The notes under the pieces are model-generated. The model was not told the DNA's origin and did not search any database. It saw only the letters and a list, made by a program, of their open reading frames with translations. DNA of 64,000 nucleotides from Branchiostoma floridae. Taxonomy: Eukaryota; Chordata; Leptocardii; Amphioxiformes; Branchiostomatidae. Of the stretch, positions 32,505-43,992 are shown one piece after another. Each line of letters begins with the position of its first letter. Within the stretch, counting starts at the first letter, position 1. The stretch is from positions 161,422 to 225,421 of the forward strand of contig NC_049996.1 of assembly GCF_000003815.2 (NCBI RefSeq), written 5' to 3'. The position numbers were made by a program, and so were the translations under genes.

Positions 32505-32850
32505 GGGGGGGGGGGGGGGGGGGGGGGGGGGAAGGGGGGGGGGTCCGACCCCTTTATTTTAAAACCCCCAAGCCCTTTTCAAAAAGGGGCCCCCCGTTTT
32601 TAAAACCCCCTTTCGGGAAGGGCTTTTCCAAAACCCCCTTGGGGTGTTCCAGGGAGGCCATCCCAAAAATAAGGGTGGGGGCCCCCAACCCCAAGGGGAA
32701 CTTGTTTGCCGGGGGAACCCTGGGAAACCCCCGGGAAGGGTTGGCCAAATGGCCCCCCCTGGGAAAAAAAAAGGGGTCCCCCCAAACGGAAAAATTTTTC
32801 ACCCTTTTTGGGGGCCCCCCCCCTAAAAAAGGGGAAAGGGGAAAGGAAAA
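32505..32850. other. Low-quality sequence with inflated homopolymers
   Basis: A run of G at about 32505-32531 is followed by 300 bp in which nearly every base is part of a 3-7 base homopolymer of G, C, A or T. Normal composition resumes at 32850. This looks like a read-end artefact, and the open frames inside should be ignored. Confidence 0.8.
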
Positions 32851-33783
32851 AACGAGCTGACGGAGAAGAAATTGCGGAGACTCTCTGATGCAGCCTGCTC
32901 CCTAAGATCTGATGGCGGGAGTGAGTGGGGACCCCACGTGTAGGTTAGACCCTGGGAGCGACTGCATCCAATTAACAACTTTGATCCCCGGGGGGCCCAA
33001 AGATCCACTATTACATCGCGAATCAGTGACACTCCCCTCAACAATAAACATATTTCCTGCATGGTGATTTCTTATACATGTATATACAAATGGATAATAT
33101 ATAACTATATACATGTAACCCACAAATTGTAGAAAAGGTGTGACTCTTTGTCTTCCTCTGGTTCCAAAAATAAGTCAAACCCAACCTATGCAGATAAAGT
33201 CAGCACAAGTATTCGTGTAGTCTCCTTGTATGATAATATCTATGACACTTCATCGTTACATGCATATTCCCTATATTATTTCTACCATGTACTTGCAATT
33301 AGCCTACGGGCATGAATTTCCAAATCCCTTTCCTGCCAAGAGATGAGTTTAGAACTCTTACTGCTACATTATGTGGGTAATCAGTGTGTCACTATATACC
33401 ATTTGACCCGGGGTCATGTCCTCCTCCTCATCAACATGGCCGCCGCAAGCCAAGAAAGATTTTGCACCTGGAAGCGACCCTCACGGCCGGCCATATTATA
33501 TAGAAGACTATCACCGTATTCCAGTTAAGTTTTAAAACCTCGTGAGGATCTCTTGATGAGTTATCTGGAGTTAGTCTCTTCTTCCAGACGAGTTTGAAGA
33601 CCTCGTGAAGATCACTTCGTGAAAACGGAATTTCTGGCGTCAAAACTTGAACACATTTCAGGGGTTGAGGATCTGTTTCCGAGCCCGAATACAGGAAGTA
33701 CCATCACGGCTCTATATGGGGTTTTCGCGAGGCCCATATTTTCACTTCCGGTCACGCATTTGACTTCGCTGTTTGAGTTGACA

Positions 33784-34156
33784 CATTCTCCTACAGCAGA
33801 GTACCGTCAGTCATTTATTCCTGACTGTACTCTGCTTTCCTTCCCTTTTGCCGGCGGTATTACCCGCCCTACTTATTACATATTAATGAGCTTGCCCTTA
33901 TATGGGCAGTCAGCCGTTGGGGATCGGGCGTTGGCATGGTGAGCAAACAAAGTCATGGTAATACGTAACATGATTGGCTGATAGCTTCCCAGCGGCCTTT
34001 GCGAGACAGCTTCCGACAAAATGAAGCCCAAGGAAGGCCTGTTCTCTGATTGGTTGACAGCTTGTTTGTGGCGACAATCATAATACCCGTAGGTAGGCCC
34101 TGGGACAGCAGGGCCCCATAAGGTAGTGCCGTTGGGGACCGGGCGTTAGGAGGATG
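33784..34156 (+). mobile_element. 373-bp MITE, copy 1, with perfect 8-bp TSD
   Basis: Ends CATTCTCCTA and TAGGAGGATG are inverted. The flanking TSD is AGTTGACA at 33776-33783 and 34157-34164. Just inside the left end, GCAGAGTACCGTCAG pairs with CTGACTGTACTCTGC. It carries two GATTGGCT/GATTGGTT boxes and the direct repeats CGTTGGGGATCGGGCGTT and CGTTGGGGACCGGGCGTT. It matches 38489-38861 with about one difference. The 8-bp TSD points to hAT or P. Confidence 0.9.
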
Positions 34157-34339
34157 AGTTGACAGAAAAGCGTTCAAAAGATGTTACCAGTAATACAAAC
34201 ATAAAACTCTACTCTCACAAATTATTTTGGTAGCTTCTTTAGATATAACTTGCACATAGCTCTGTATTAACCGGGTATGGCATCAACTGGAAATACCCGC
34301 ACATAGTTGTGTGGTCATTGTATATGAACAAGGTAATAC

Positions 34340-35335
34340 CATGTTGAATACTAGTACTTTGAAGGTAAGACATGTTGTCTCTGACTACAGGCCAGGAATG
34401 ACCAGATAAGGTATATAACAGGTAAGACAGGTGTATTTTCTTTGAATAATGACCAGGTAAGACCAGATGAGGTATCTTACAGGTAAGACAGGTGTGTTTT
34501 CTTTGAATACATGCCAGGTATGACCAGATGAGGTACATTACATGTAAGACAGGTGTGTTTTCTTGGAATAATGACCAGGTAAGACCAGATGAGGTATCTT
34601 ACAGGTAAGACAGGTGTGTTTTCTTTGAATACATGCCAGGTATGACCAGATGAGGTACATTACAGGTAAGACAGGTGTGTTTTCTTGGAATAATGACCAG
34701 GTATGACCAGATAAGGTACATTACAGGTAAGACAGGTGTGTTTTCTTTGAATACATGCCAGGTTAATCCATATGAGGTACATAAGAGGCAAGACAGGTGT
34801 ATTTTCTTTGCCTACAGAAGAGGTATGAAAAAAAACACCTGTCTTACCTGAAAAGTTCCCCACCTTGCGTGTTATGACCAATCTTTAAATGAAACACACC
34901 TGTTTAACCTGTAATGTACCTTTTTATGTGCCCTATAGTCAATATTCAAAGAAAACATACCTGTCTTACATGTAATGTACCTTACCTGGTGTCTTATGGT
35001 CGATCTTCAAAGAAAACACACATGTCTTACCTGTAATGTACCTTACCTGGTGTCTTATGGTCAATCTTCAAAGAAAACACACGTCTTACCTGTAATGTAC
35101 CTTACCTGGTGCCTTATGGTCAATCTTCAAAGAAAACACACGTCTTACCTGTAATGTACCTTACCTGGTGCCTTATGGTCAATCTTCAAAGAAAACACAC
35201 TTGTTTTACCTATAATGTACATTACCTGGTGTCTTATGGTCAATCTTCAAAGAAAACACACTTGTTTTACCTATAATGTACATTACCTGGTGTCTTATGA
35301 TCAATCTTTAAAGAAAACAAACATGCGTCAAACAT
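34340..35335. repeat. Inverted pair of ~60-bp minisatellites (palindromic array)
   Basis: The left half (to about 34810) has some seven units with CAGGTAAGACAGGTGTGTTT and CAGATGAGGTACATTACAGG. These alternate between an AATGACCAGGTAAGACC and an ACATGCCAGGTATGACC version, giving a 122-bp higher-order period. The right half (34850-35335) carries about eight units in opposite orientation (AAACACACCTGTCTTACCTG, TAATGTACCTTACCTGGTG). The centre is near 34820-34840. No flanking TSD identified. Confidence 0.8.
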
Positions 35336-35339
35336 GCAC

Positions 35340-37540
35340 CTGTAATTTCCTTTCCCTCACTTTCGTATATCTAACATGTAATGTACCTCCTCTGGTTTAC
35401 CTGGTCCCTAGTACACGAGTACAGACCTGCTTTACCTTTAATATGTACGGTGCTCTCACATCCCTCCCGGCATCATTAGAAAGTTTCACTCTTCACTATT
35501 ATCACACCACTTAGTATGTATCATTGTGGGAATCGTGGGAAGGCTTACTGCTTTGGGAGCAATTCTTTTCGGAAAATCAAACAAACCAGTTTATACAAAA
35601 CCTTTAACTTATATCACTGGAGAGAGTCAATCTGCGAGTTTTTCTGTCGTTTTTCTTCCTGACCATAGGAGAACGCGACCTTTAAAACTTTGTCATCTAA
35701 GTTATGACTCGGAAAGTCTTGTGTTTGACACAAAGCGTTTTGATATACATCGTTTTGAAAGAGTACCCTTGATGAATCTTGGACAAGTGCGGAGGAAAGT
35801 TTCACTCCCCCTGTCAAATCCATTCCTGTATCCTGAGAAAGATACAGTCATCACAGTGTAGTGAGCGGGAAAGAACGAACCTTTACAAAGTGATATAATT
35901 TAGCAGTTTTTAATATGGTCGCATTATTCTGGTAAGGTGTACTACTTTGTGGGTAATCATCATCGCGGGCTGCTTGCCCGGACCAAGTCCACCCTATACT
36001 TCCAGACGTCTTGGTCCCCCATAGCATTTTAGGTCCTCGACCCGTAACCCCACATCGCGAGCGAGTTGGTCTATGTAGGTTAGTCGAGGTCGTCTTGCAT
36101 GTGTAAACCCGTGTGCTGGCTTCCACAGTATAGTATGAGTCACTAGCTAGCTTGTGGGTAATACTCTCCGTTGTTTGAAGGAGAATTTCTTTTATCCGAA
36201 GTACATAAACAGGCCGTCAATCACCAATCCTTTAATCAATCTAAGATTTATATTATCGCAAACTGTGGATGCGCCCTGTGCACGCGGTGTTTTTTCGTCA
36301 TTAACACTGGAGACATGCGACCTTCAAAACACTTGCAATGGTCTTAGTTATACTTAAGGAAGACGCGCGTTTCACCCAGTGAGTTATAGTATGTATTGTT
36401 TTTCAAAGTTTTATTAATTGATTCATTCCGATGTAATATTTCAACCACGTGATTGGAAGGTTTCACGATGGCTACGTGTTCTCTGTCACTGAAAATGCGA
36501 ACTCTTATATTCATTGGTTCACAGTCAGATGATGTTACTAAACCATTAAGCTATATTGCAGCAAATATGCACCCTTTACACAACTAACATTTGGATCTAT
36601 TTCACCCGAAAGACTTTACCTTTGAACAACGAATGTTTTAGATATATGACAAAAGATCCTTGATGCACACAGACTGGTGAGTTTTCATCTGTATCGTTGG
36701 AAGAAGTACCCTTCATATCTCTTGCAGTTTCACGTAGTTCGTTGGAAAGGAGTATATTGTGATATTTCAACTTGTATCATTTGAGATCATTTGAAAGGTA
36801 CAGTCTACTGAAAACTGTTAATCATCAAAGTTGTATCATTTGAAAGTTACTTGGTAGGAAGGATACATAATAATCTCGTGGCATATACAGACGCGTTTTA
36901 ACCACTCACGGCTTCGGCAGATCGAGACTATATGACTGTATATTGTGTCGATTTAAAAGACTTCTCATGATCAGAGATTGGTTCCTAAGCTAGGCTAATG
37001 TGCTGGTCTATCCGTGCTGATTACAGCTCTAATCTTCCTTTACTTATAGAGCGTATAGTCCATTCTTTTGTCTTCAATCTACCAAAGGCAAAAGTGCATG
37101 TATTGTTGGTTCTAAGAACACTGTGTATCCGTCTTTAAATCAATACGGCTACACCGTATTTTGAACTCGTATAGCCTATAATCAATCTTTAATATATACA
37201 AATTAACATATACGACTTTATTCTTTTTTGTACATAAATATATTTAAAGCCTACGTATACAAAAACACTCCTTTCACACCAGACTCTTGTGCTTGTCTCA
37301 CGTCGTGCCACTTCCATTGTACAACATTGCTTTTGAAGGAAAAATCCGGGCATGTACTTTTTGAAGTACTTGTCGGCTCGCAGCTAATTTCAAATAAGAA
37401 TTTTCCTGTTTTCCCAAAGTGAAAACTTGTGCCCTTCGTGAGCATCACAACTTAAAAGAAAGCACTGTCCCATCGCAGCCTTGTATATCATGTGTGCCTA
37501 ATTTTTCTTTTTGAATTTCAGGCGCAACATTGTGTACCGT
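35340..37540. other. No gene seen
   Basis: AT-rich sequence with faint degenerate motifs (CATTTGAAAG, GATATATGAC, AGTACCCTTGATG). Open frames of up to 111 codons (35526-35861) show no protein family I recognise. Confidence 0.5.
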
Positions 37541-37550
37541 GAATGCGCCT

Positions 37551-37718
37551 TAGTCTCCAAGCAGACCCAACGGTGCCTTAGAGATAATATATTAAAGCTG
37601 GCAAAGGAGTATAGCCGGCCAAAGGGAGATAGCCGGCTAAGGGAGTCCAACGGGCACCGGAGTCCCTGGCCAGCTTTGATACTATCTCTAAGGCACCGTT
37701 GGGTCTGCTTGGAGACTA
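37551..37718. mobile_element. TARTCTCCAAGCAGA-family MITE, copy c (9-bp TSD)
   Basis: This 168-bp near-perfect hairpin opens TAGTCTCCAAGCAGACCCAA and closes with its complement. The inner stem GTGCCTTAGAGATA pairs with TATCTCTAAGGCAC. The flanking TSD is AATGCGCCT at 37542-37550 and 37719-37727. AGTATAGCCGGCC is shared with 54524-54701. Confidence 0.9.
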
Positions 37719-38488
37719 AATGCGCCTCTCGCCAACAAGAAAAAAAGATTTTAAGGCACAGGCTCCGGGCCACGCGGCGCAGTTTTAACACATAACGTTA
37801 TAGTTTTTTAAGCAAGTGGTTAAGTGGTTATATAGTGGTCTAAGGGGGAGAAAATAATACCTTCAGAGTGCAAACATGAAAATCAGTTTTGACGCGGTTT
37901 TCACAAACCTAATTAATTTTCCATCCTTAGTGAGTGCCTTTAAGTGACAGTGATAAAGCAAAACAGAAAGTGCGCCATGGGATTGTCGTATTAGTTCTTA
38001 TAATCACAAAACATCTTTCGTCCTAAATGCCGAAGTACGTGCAAAAAGCAGGAGAGTCACGCTGCATTGAGCCACCAAAGAAACAGCCTGCCGCCCCTGG
38101 ATATCATCTGGTACCAGGATAACTTGTTATTAATATTAAACTTTTATTTTTTGATAACCCCTTTGCTGCTTTTTGTTGCTAAATGCCCTGAAAATGTGAC
38201 CTGGAAACTGGCCTCGTTCAATTACCGTGTGCCTCAAAAACCCCATATAGAACCATGTCTGACCGTGAGGGTCGCTCCCATGCACACGATCTAGNNNNNN
38301 NNNNNNNNNNNNNNNNNNNNNNNNNNNNNNNNNNNNNNNNNNNNNNNNNNNNNNNNNNNNNNNNNNNNNNNNNNNNNNNNNNNNNNNNNNNNNNTGACAA
38401 CTTACCTTATGTGTCCAGAACGTTCACTTTTCTTGCAGAATCAAATGCAGTCCATACAGTTGACGTTTCTGTCTCTGTACATAATTAC

Positions 38489-38861
38489 CATTCTCCTACA
38501 GCAGAGTACCGTCAGTCATTTATTCCTGACTGTACTCTGCTTTCCTTCCCTTTTGCCGGCGGTATTACCCGCCCTACTTATTACATATTAATGAGCTTGC
38601 CCTTATATGGGCAGTCAGCCGTTGGGGATCGGGCGTTGGCATGGTGAGCAAACAAAGTCATGGTAATACGTAACATGATTGGCTGATAGCTTCCCAGCGG
38701 CCTTTGCGAGACAGCTTCCGACAAAATGAAGCCCAAGGAAGGCCTGTTCTCTGATTGGTTGACAGCTTGTTTGTGGCGACAATCATAATACCCGTAGGTA
38801 GGGCCTGGGACAGCAGGGCCCCATAAGGTAGTGCCGTTGGGGACCGGGCGTTAGGAGGATG
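38489..38861 (+). mobile_element. 373-bp MITE, copy 2, with perfect 8-bp TSD
   Basis: Same sequence, length and orientation as 33784-34156. The TSD is ATAATTAC at 38481-38488 and 38862-38869. Confidence 0.9.
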
Positions 38862-39257
38862 ATAATTACCTTTGCTAGAGGTTTATGTTTTTGGTAGCGT
38901 GTGCGTGTCAGCAACGAAAAGCATAATATAAAAGACAAAAAAACACAGAACGTAGAAAATATATAATCATGAGCGTAATTTGTGTATATTCCCTGATAAA
39001 GACTTTTACTTATCGTATCAGTATCAGCAAATATTCCAGTCGGGCTCCGGCTTGGAAATGTGACCATAGCATAAGAAGGTCTCTAGCTTGCATGAGGTGA
39101 TAATAAAAAGTTTAAAAGAATGGCAATTAAAACAATGCAAACGGGACTTGTTTGTTCATATTTTCTGTACCAGCGTCATGTTGACGTCACCAGCAGTTCT
39201 AAGCTCTGATTGCAGCTGTAGGATGTCCAGACCACTGCATGCAGTAGCAGAACACAG

Positions 39258-39372
39258 TGGACTACTACTACTACAAATGTACTACTATTACCGCTACTAC
39301 TACTGTTACTACTATTACCGCTAATCCGCTACTACTACTACTATAACTACTACTTCTACTACCACTACTAAC
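39258..39372. repeat. (TAC)n trinucleotide repeat
   Basis: Imperfect CTACTACTA units with CCGCTAC interruptions. Confidence 0.9.
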
Positions 39373-39691
39373 AGAACTAGAATGGCAACATTTTCGAGAA
39401 AACGCAGGATATTTCCCTCCCAGTAATGTCTTTTTACGAATCCAATAAAGTTTATGCTGTCCCAAACCAGCAATTGTTCATTTTTTTACTGTAAAAGGTA
39501 GTATTTCGTTCACATTTGCTGTAACTGTGTTGCAAACACACGTTTCTCTTCCATCAAGGACACGACTGCACTACTGAAGTGACGGTACACTTACTGCTCA
39601 GACTTTATTCCCTTTATTCACCGCGTTATTGGCACATTTAAATTAAGTGTCTGATATACTCGTCATTGTGAAGAAGTCATGGCCGTATATT

Positions 39692-39776
39692 GACCCGCCC
39701 GGCTGGGAGTGTGTACAGTGGCCCGTGAGGTCATACCGGGTCAGCTGTAGGCGCACACTGCCAAACTGGCGGGCTG
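39692..39776 (-). ncRNA. miR-34-like hairpin 1 (divergent)
   Basis: On the minus strand the 5' arm reads TTGGCAGTGTGCGCCTACAG, with the putative mature product starting at 39763. The 3' arm (GGGCCACTGTACACACTCCC) pairs with it, and the base extends through GCCCGCC/GGCGGG. The miR-34 seed GGCAGTG is kept, but the 3' half (CGCCTACAGCTGA) departs from the usual TTAGCTGG. It is the most diverged of the five, so expression is less certain. Confidence 0.75.
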
Positions 39777-40605
39777 GATTCTTTGCTGATTCATTTTCAA
39801 TAGATGACGACTTCTACAGACTTCTAGGCGTCCAAATCAGGAAAAGTCGCTAACAAATGATTGTCTTCCACGGCTGAGTTTCTAATGCCCTCCGGGTCAA
39901 GAAGACCATGTTTTTGTGAGCGCTAGCGTTTGTGCGTGTGTGTGTTTGTTAGTCTGTGTGTGTGTGTGTGTTTGTCAACACGATAACTCAAGAAAGCCTT
40001 GGTGGATTGTCTTGATATTTGATATGTGGGTAGGTCTTGACGTGGGACTTTCTATAATATAGGGTTGGGCCCGCTGGCGGCTTGTTATGGCACTGCAGCA
40101 AAACGTCAAATTTCTGCATCTTTTATTGATCCACTCTCGGCAAAGTACGATTTCTAGGTGTAATTACATGTGCAGGTAGAAGTGCCCACTACAGTCGGTG
40201 ATTGTGAACTGAGCTCGAAGTCAACCAGCAAATTTGTTAGTCATTCTAATATTCTCAGGATGACAGCTCAACTTCTAAGGTGTACAATACAAAAATATGA
40301 AATAATATATTTACATTATCATAAAACACATAAGAAGAATTATGTAATAGTAAATAAAATTTACGAAGGCTTCTTTATTTGTGTTGTTCCTATTTCATAA
40401 AGGCTATTCAAATGAGCTATCAAACAGTGAAAAGTAACGTCAATGAAGGTTTGACATTCAGGTAATACTAGTAAACTACACCAAAAACAGTAATTCAAGC
40501 AACTGGATATGATTTTAGAAACGGCCAGACGTTATCGATATGTTTCGTCTGTGTCACCTTTGCGTATTAAGATGTTTTCTTCATTTTCCTCTCCGTGTTG
40601 TAAGT

Positions 40606-40687
40606 CCGTGTGTTATTACGGGAGTGTGTACAGTGGCTGTTATATTAGAAACGGCCAGCTATCCACACTGCCACAGCAACACACAGG
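40606..40687 (-). ncRNA. miR-34-family microRNA precursor 2
   Basis: The minus-strand 5' arm begins TGGCAGTGTGGATAGCTGG at 40673 and continues CCG to 40652. It differs from the conserved bilaterian miR-34 core (TGGCAGTGTGGTTAGCTGG) at one base over 19. The loop is about TTTCTAATATAA. The 3' arm CAGCCACTGTACACACTCCC pairs with it, and the lower stem extends through GTGTGTT/AACACAC. miR-34/449 RNAs repress cell-cycle and ciliogenesis regulators in vertebrates. Confidence 0.94.
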
Positions 40688-41357
40688 TAACCAGCCCTTA
40701 TTTCTTTGAAGATTGTGCTTCAAACAAGTTTAAACTAAGACCACAAAAGAAGAGATACATTTCGAATTTACCTTTTGTATATACATAATTTTGAAAATTC
40801 TTAAGGTAAAAATCTGTAGTCACAAACTACACGTTGAAATTGGTAGATATCATAAAATTCTAATTTACCGGAGGTTTTTGTCCATCCTGTCCAAATTAGC
40901 TATATAGATTGAAAACGAACATATATCCCTTTATAATGGATTGTTCAAGATACGATGATAAACGCACAAAACTGTTCAACTTTCTTGCGGCTTGTTCAAA
41001 AGAATTCGATACATTCCATCGCATAGATGAATTTGATAACATTCTAGAAGGAGATAACCCTTGACTGTGTACACATATACAAATATGTCAAACAATATTT
41101 GGCCTTAGAACCCAGTATGTAAACGATATTTTAAAACTCACATGCTGATATTTTCATATAACGTTTTGTCCATCCATTTGTATCCAATTGTCTGTATGTA
41201 TATATAGACTATACTTGCGAAAGTCGCGGTAGTTTTGATGTGTCAATAAAGATTACATACTACTTGTTTCTTATGTTTAACCATGGAGGTTTTATCTTAG
41301 GTGGAACCTCATTGGTCCAATATTGGCTTTAAAATATTTACATGATGACGTGTCGCG

Positions 41358-41434
41358 CTTCCGTAGGGCAGCGTTGATAGAGGGCCTAAAGAGCGACTCC
41401 TAGCGGCCAGCTAACAACACTGCCAGATGGCTGC
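41358..41434 (-). ncRNA. miR-34-family microRNA precursor 3
   Basis: The minus-strand 5' arm TGGCAGTGTTGTTAGCTGGC starts at 41425. The 3' arm CCTCTATCAACGCTGCCC pairs across a loop around AGGAGTCGCTC. The TTGTTAGCTGG part resembles miR-449 spacing. Confidence 0.92.
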
Positions 41435-41699
41435 ACGAGGTTTGGATATACCAAAGGAAATTCTAACGTCTTAAGTTGACATATCATAATGTTCGTATTA
41501 CGATAAGGGATAAGACGTATAGGTTTCAAAATTGTATGATTGAAGTAGAGTTATCATCAGTATCTCAACACAGTTGTTTTGCATGCGTAAAATGTATATT
41601 TTACATGTTTACATACTGTATATGTAACGTAAATACCTACAACGTATATTGTACTAATTGTACATAAATGAATGAAAAAAATACAATATCAATCTGCTC

Positions 41700-42030
41700 C
41701 CTGTTATTATTGGATGTTCCGATAACTTTGCATAATCAATGCGAAAGTGTCATAATTCCTTAGTCAGTTAGTGGTAAATGGTAGGAATTTCAAACATGTG
41801 ACATACATTACGTAAATGTTTAGGTCATTTTTCCTGTTGGATGCTCCAATGACTTGTCCGTCATTATCCAAAGTTATACATTGTATAATAGTCATTGGGA
41901 AAGTGTCATAATTCATTCGTGGTATATGGTAGGAACTTCATACTTGTGACATGTGTAAGTAAAAGATGTGCAAAACCACGTTGAAGTAATATTTCCTCTT
42001 GGATGTTCCGATGAGTTGTTGTTCGCCGTT
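41700..42030. repeat. Tandem ~150-170 bp repeats between miR-34 hairpins 3 and 4
   Basis: TTGGATGTTCCGAT near 41710, TTGGATGCTCCAATG near 41839 and TTGGATGTTCCGATG near 41999 mark three unit starts. The first two share AAAGTGTCATAATTC, TGGTAGGAA and TGTGACAT downstream. The third leads straight into hairpin 4. Confidence 0.7.
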
Positions 42031-42033
42031 ATT

Positions 42034-42118
42034 CCGTGCCGTAGTAAGGTAGTGTGAAGAGAGGCCGTCGCGGTAAACATCACCGCGGCCAGCTATTCAC
42101 ACTGCCACACCACAACAC
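42034..42118 (-). ncRNA. miR-34-family microRNA precursor 4
   Basis: The minus-strand 5' arm TGGCAGTGTGAATAGCTGGC starts at 42107. The 3' arm GGCCTCTCTTCACACTACC pairs closely, and CCGCGG/CCGCG closes the upper stem over a short GATGTTTA loop. The lower stem extends to GTGTTGTGG and its partner TTACTACGGCAC. Confidence 0.94.
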
Positions 42119-43076
42119 AGAGTTAGGAGTTAGGGGTCGTCGTCCTGGACCGGTGTGAAGTCAAATACGTGCCTCGCCAAATAAATGCCCCGTGTGGCAT
42201 TAGGCTGGGTTTCTCGGTCAAGGTTAATAGAGGTTTAATCTTTTTTTTATGTTTCTCCACATTGCGTGATCGTTTTCTTACTGTCTAGTCACTCAAATTT
42301 GCTTGACCTGTTTTTATTTCAGACACTCACGTATACGCATGACCGGCGATAGGAATTGTGGGTAATATGTCAAAGGTGAGACCCCTGACTTGTAAACAGT
42401 TCTCGTTTCAACCATTGTCCATATTTTCCCGTATTAAACTTAACAAGGCAGGCATACGACATTTTCACGACTATCCCAAGACACAGAACATAAACCACCT
42501 GTTTTACATAAAAACGACATTTCAACAATAGTATACAATAGAATTCCAACAATAGTTTACGAAACAAAGTACATTGTACCAGCTGGTTCATATTCAATTT
42601 CCTACCGCTCTTATCACGGCCATCTCAACGGCTGTCATGAAAACACACACAAACACAAACCAAAGACATTGAAGTAACCACGTTGTAGCATACACACAAA
42701 CATATACACATACCTAGGACATGCAGTAAGCCCCACTTTTGTAGGCACCGCCCTACGGTCTTACCTCGGGCTGTAGGCTAGATTTCCTCGGCACTGGAAG
42801 CTTCTGTCGCCGACCGGCCAACTGAGTCCTCCCGGTGACTTTTACATGCTGATATTTCTAAGAATTTACTTGTTCAATATAGCGAATACTGAATGCTTTT
42901 TGATACATACGTGACTACTACGTATATTGTGAAGTAGTTTGCATTTTTTAATTCCTAAAATTACCCCCTATTGGGAAATAAAGGTTCCACTGGAATACTA
43001 GATTGCAAAGTGCCAGTTAAAAGTGCATCCCAAAATGCAAATGAAGTCCAATTCAAACACTGGTACGATGTGGCAC

Positions 43077-43162
43077 AGGTGTGTTTGAGAGGGCAGGGCG
43101 AGTAGCTGCCGTGACGTCATAATCAGACGGCAAGCTAATCACACTGCCTCACAACCACACCT
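43077..43162 (-). ncRNA. miR-34-family microRNA precursor 5 (5' A variant)
   Basis: The minus-strand 5' arm AGGCAGTGTGATTAGCTTGC starts at 43149. It begins with A as in vertebrate miR-34b/c rather than T, with the same seed. The 3' arm GGCAGCTACTCGCCCTGCCC pairs with it, and the base AGGTGTGG/CACACCT is nearly perfect. It is transcriptionally first if the promoter lies at 49.7 kb. Confidence 0.92.
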
Positions 43163-43959
43163 CAATTCATACTGAAGAATAGTTATACACTTCCGAAAAT
43201 AACGTAATTACGTCAGTAGCCAATCAACTGCCGTCGTTACTAATTCGATTGATTTTCAAAGTACACAGGATAAGATACAACAGATATATTTAAAACATTC
43301 CGATAAACAATGATGCAGCAATGAGGAAAAGATTCAAGGTGGAAAAGAACAAACAATGAACATCCGGTACAATTCCACGATTGCTAGCTACGTTACACGC
43401 ACGTAGAACTTACAAGGGTCGGCCAGGTAAATTGCAATTTGTTTACACAAATATGTTTGAATTAAAGAAACAACAACAATCTATCACTGTATTGGAAAAA
43501 AAGAGGAAACAAGTTTGACAAATGAAATTAATATATCAGCCATGTCACAATCATTCCCCAGTACCACAGTACAGTTCATATCATACGTTTACTATACTGT
43601 ATAACAACATAGAAGTATTTTACACATAACACAATACACATGGTATAGATACACCTAAAATTTGATGAGATTCACACTTGTACAGGGCGCTGAATTGGTC
43701 TATTCGCAGCTTTGTCTATAGGTGTGTCGAAGTCACGCATGGCCAAATTGGAATTTTATCTATGAATATCACTTCCCCTTTTCTGCCAGTGTAAAATTTG
43801 TCTGCAAATTTGTGCACACTACGTCCTCCTTTCAATACCAAAGTGGTCACAGTTCATTCGATTTAAAACAATATCGGGTCCGGTCTTTAATGAAGGAAAG
43901 AAGACCTTCATTGTACTTTTTTTGCCCAACAGGGCTAAGAGCAGGTCATAACAAACACA

Positions 43960-43992
<33 letters not shown>

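Noticed and set aside
32554-32888. Six-frame open reading frames in the G/C-run block
   Set aside because: The sequence is probably artefactual; homopolymer-derived Pro/Gly/Lys strings.
33619-33942. 107-codon frame (and the 130-codon frame at 38255-38647)
   Set aside because: Most of each lies inside the 373-bp MITE copies. The shared C-terminal sequence is the transposon, not a gene family.
35526-35861. 111-codon plus-strand open frame
   Set aside because: No recognisable family, no splice or promoter context, in an AT-rich repeat-like region. Length is within chance expectation over 64 kb in six frames.
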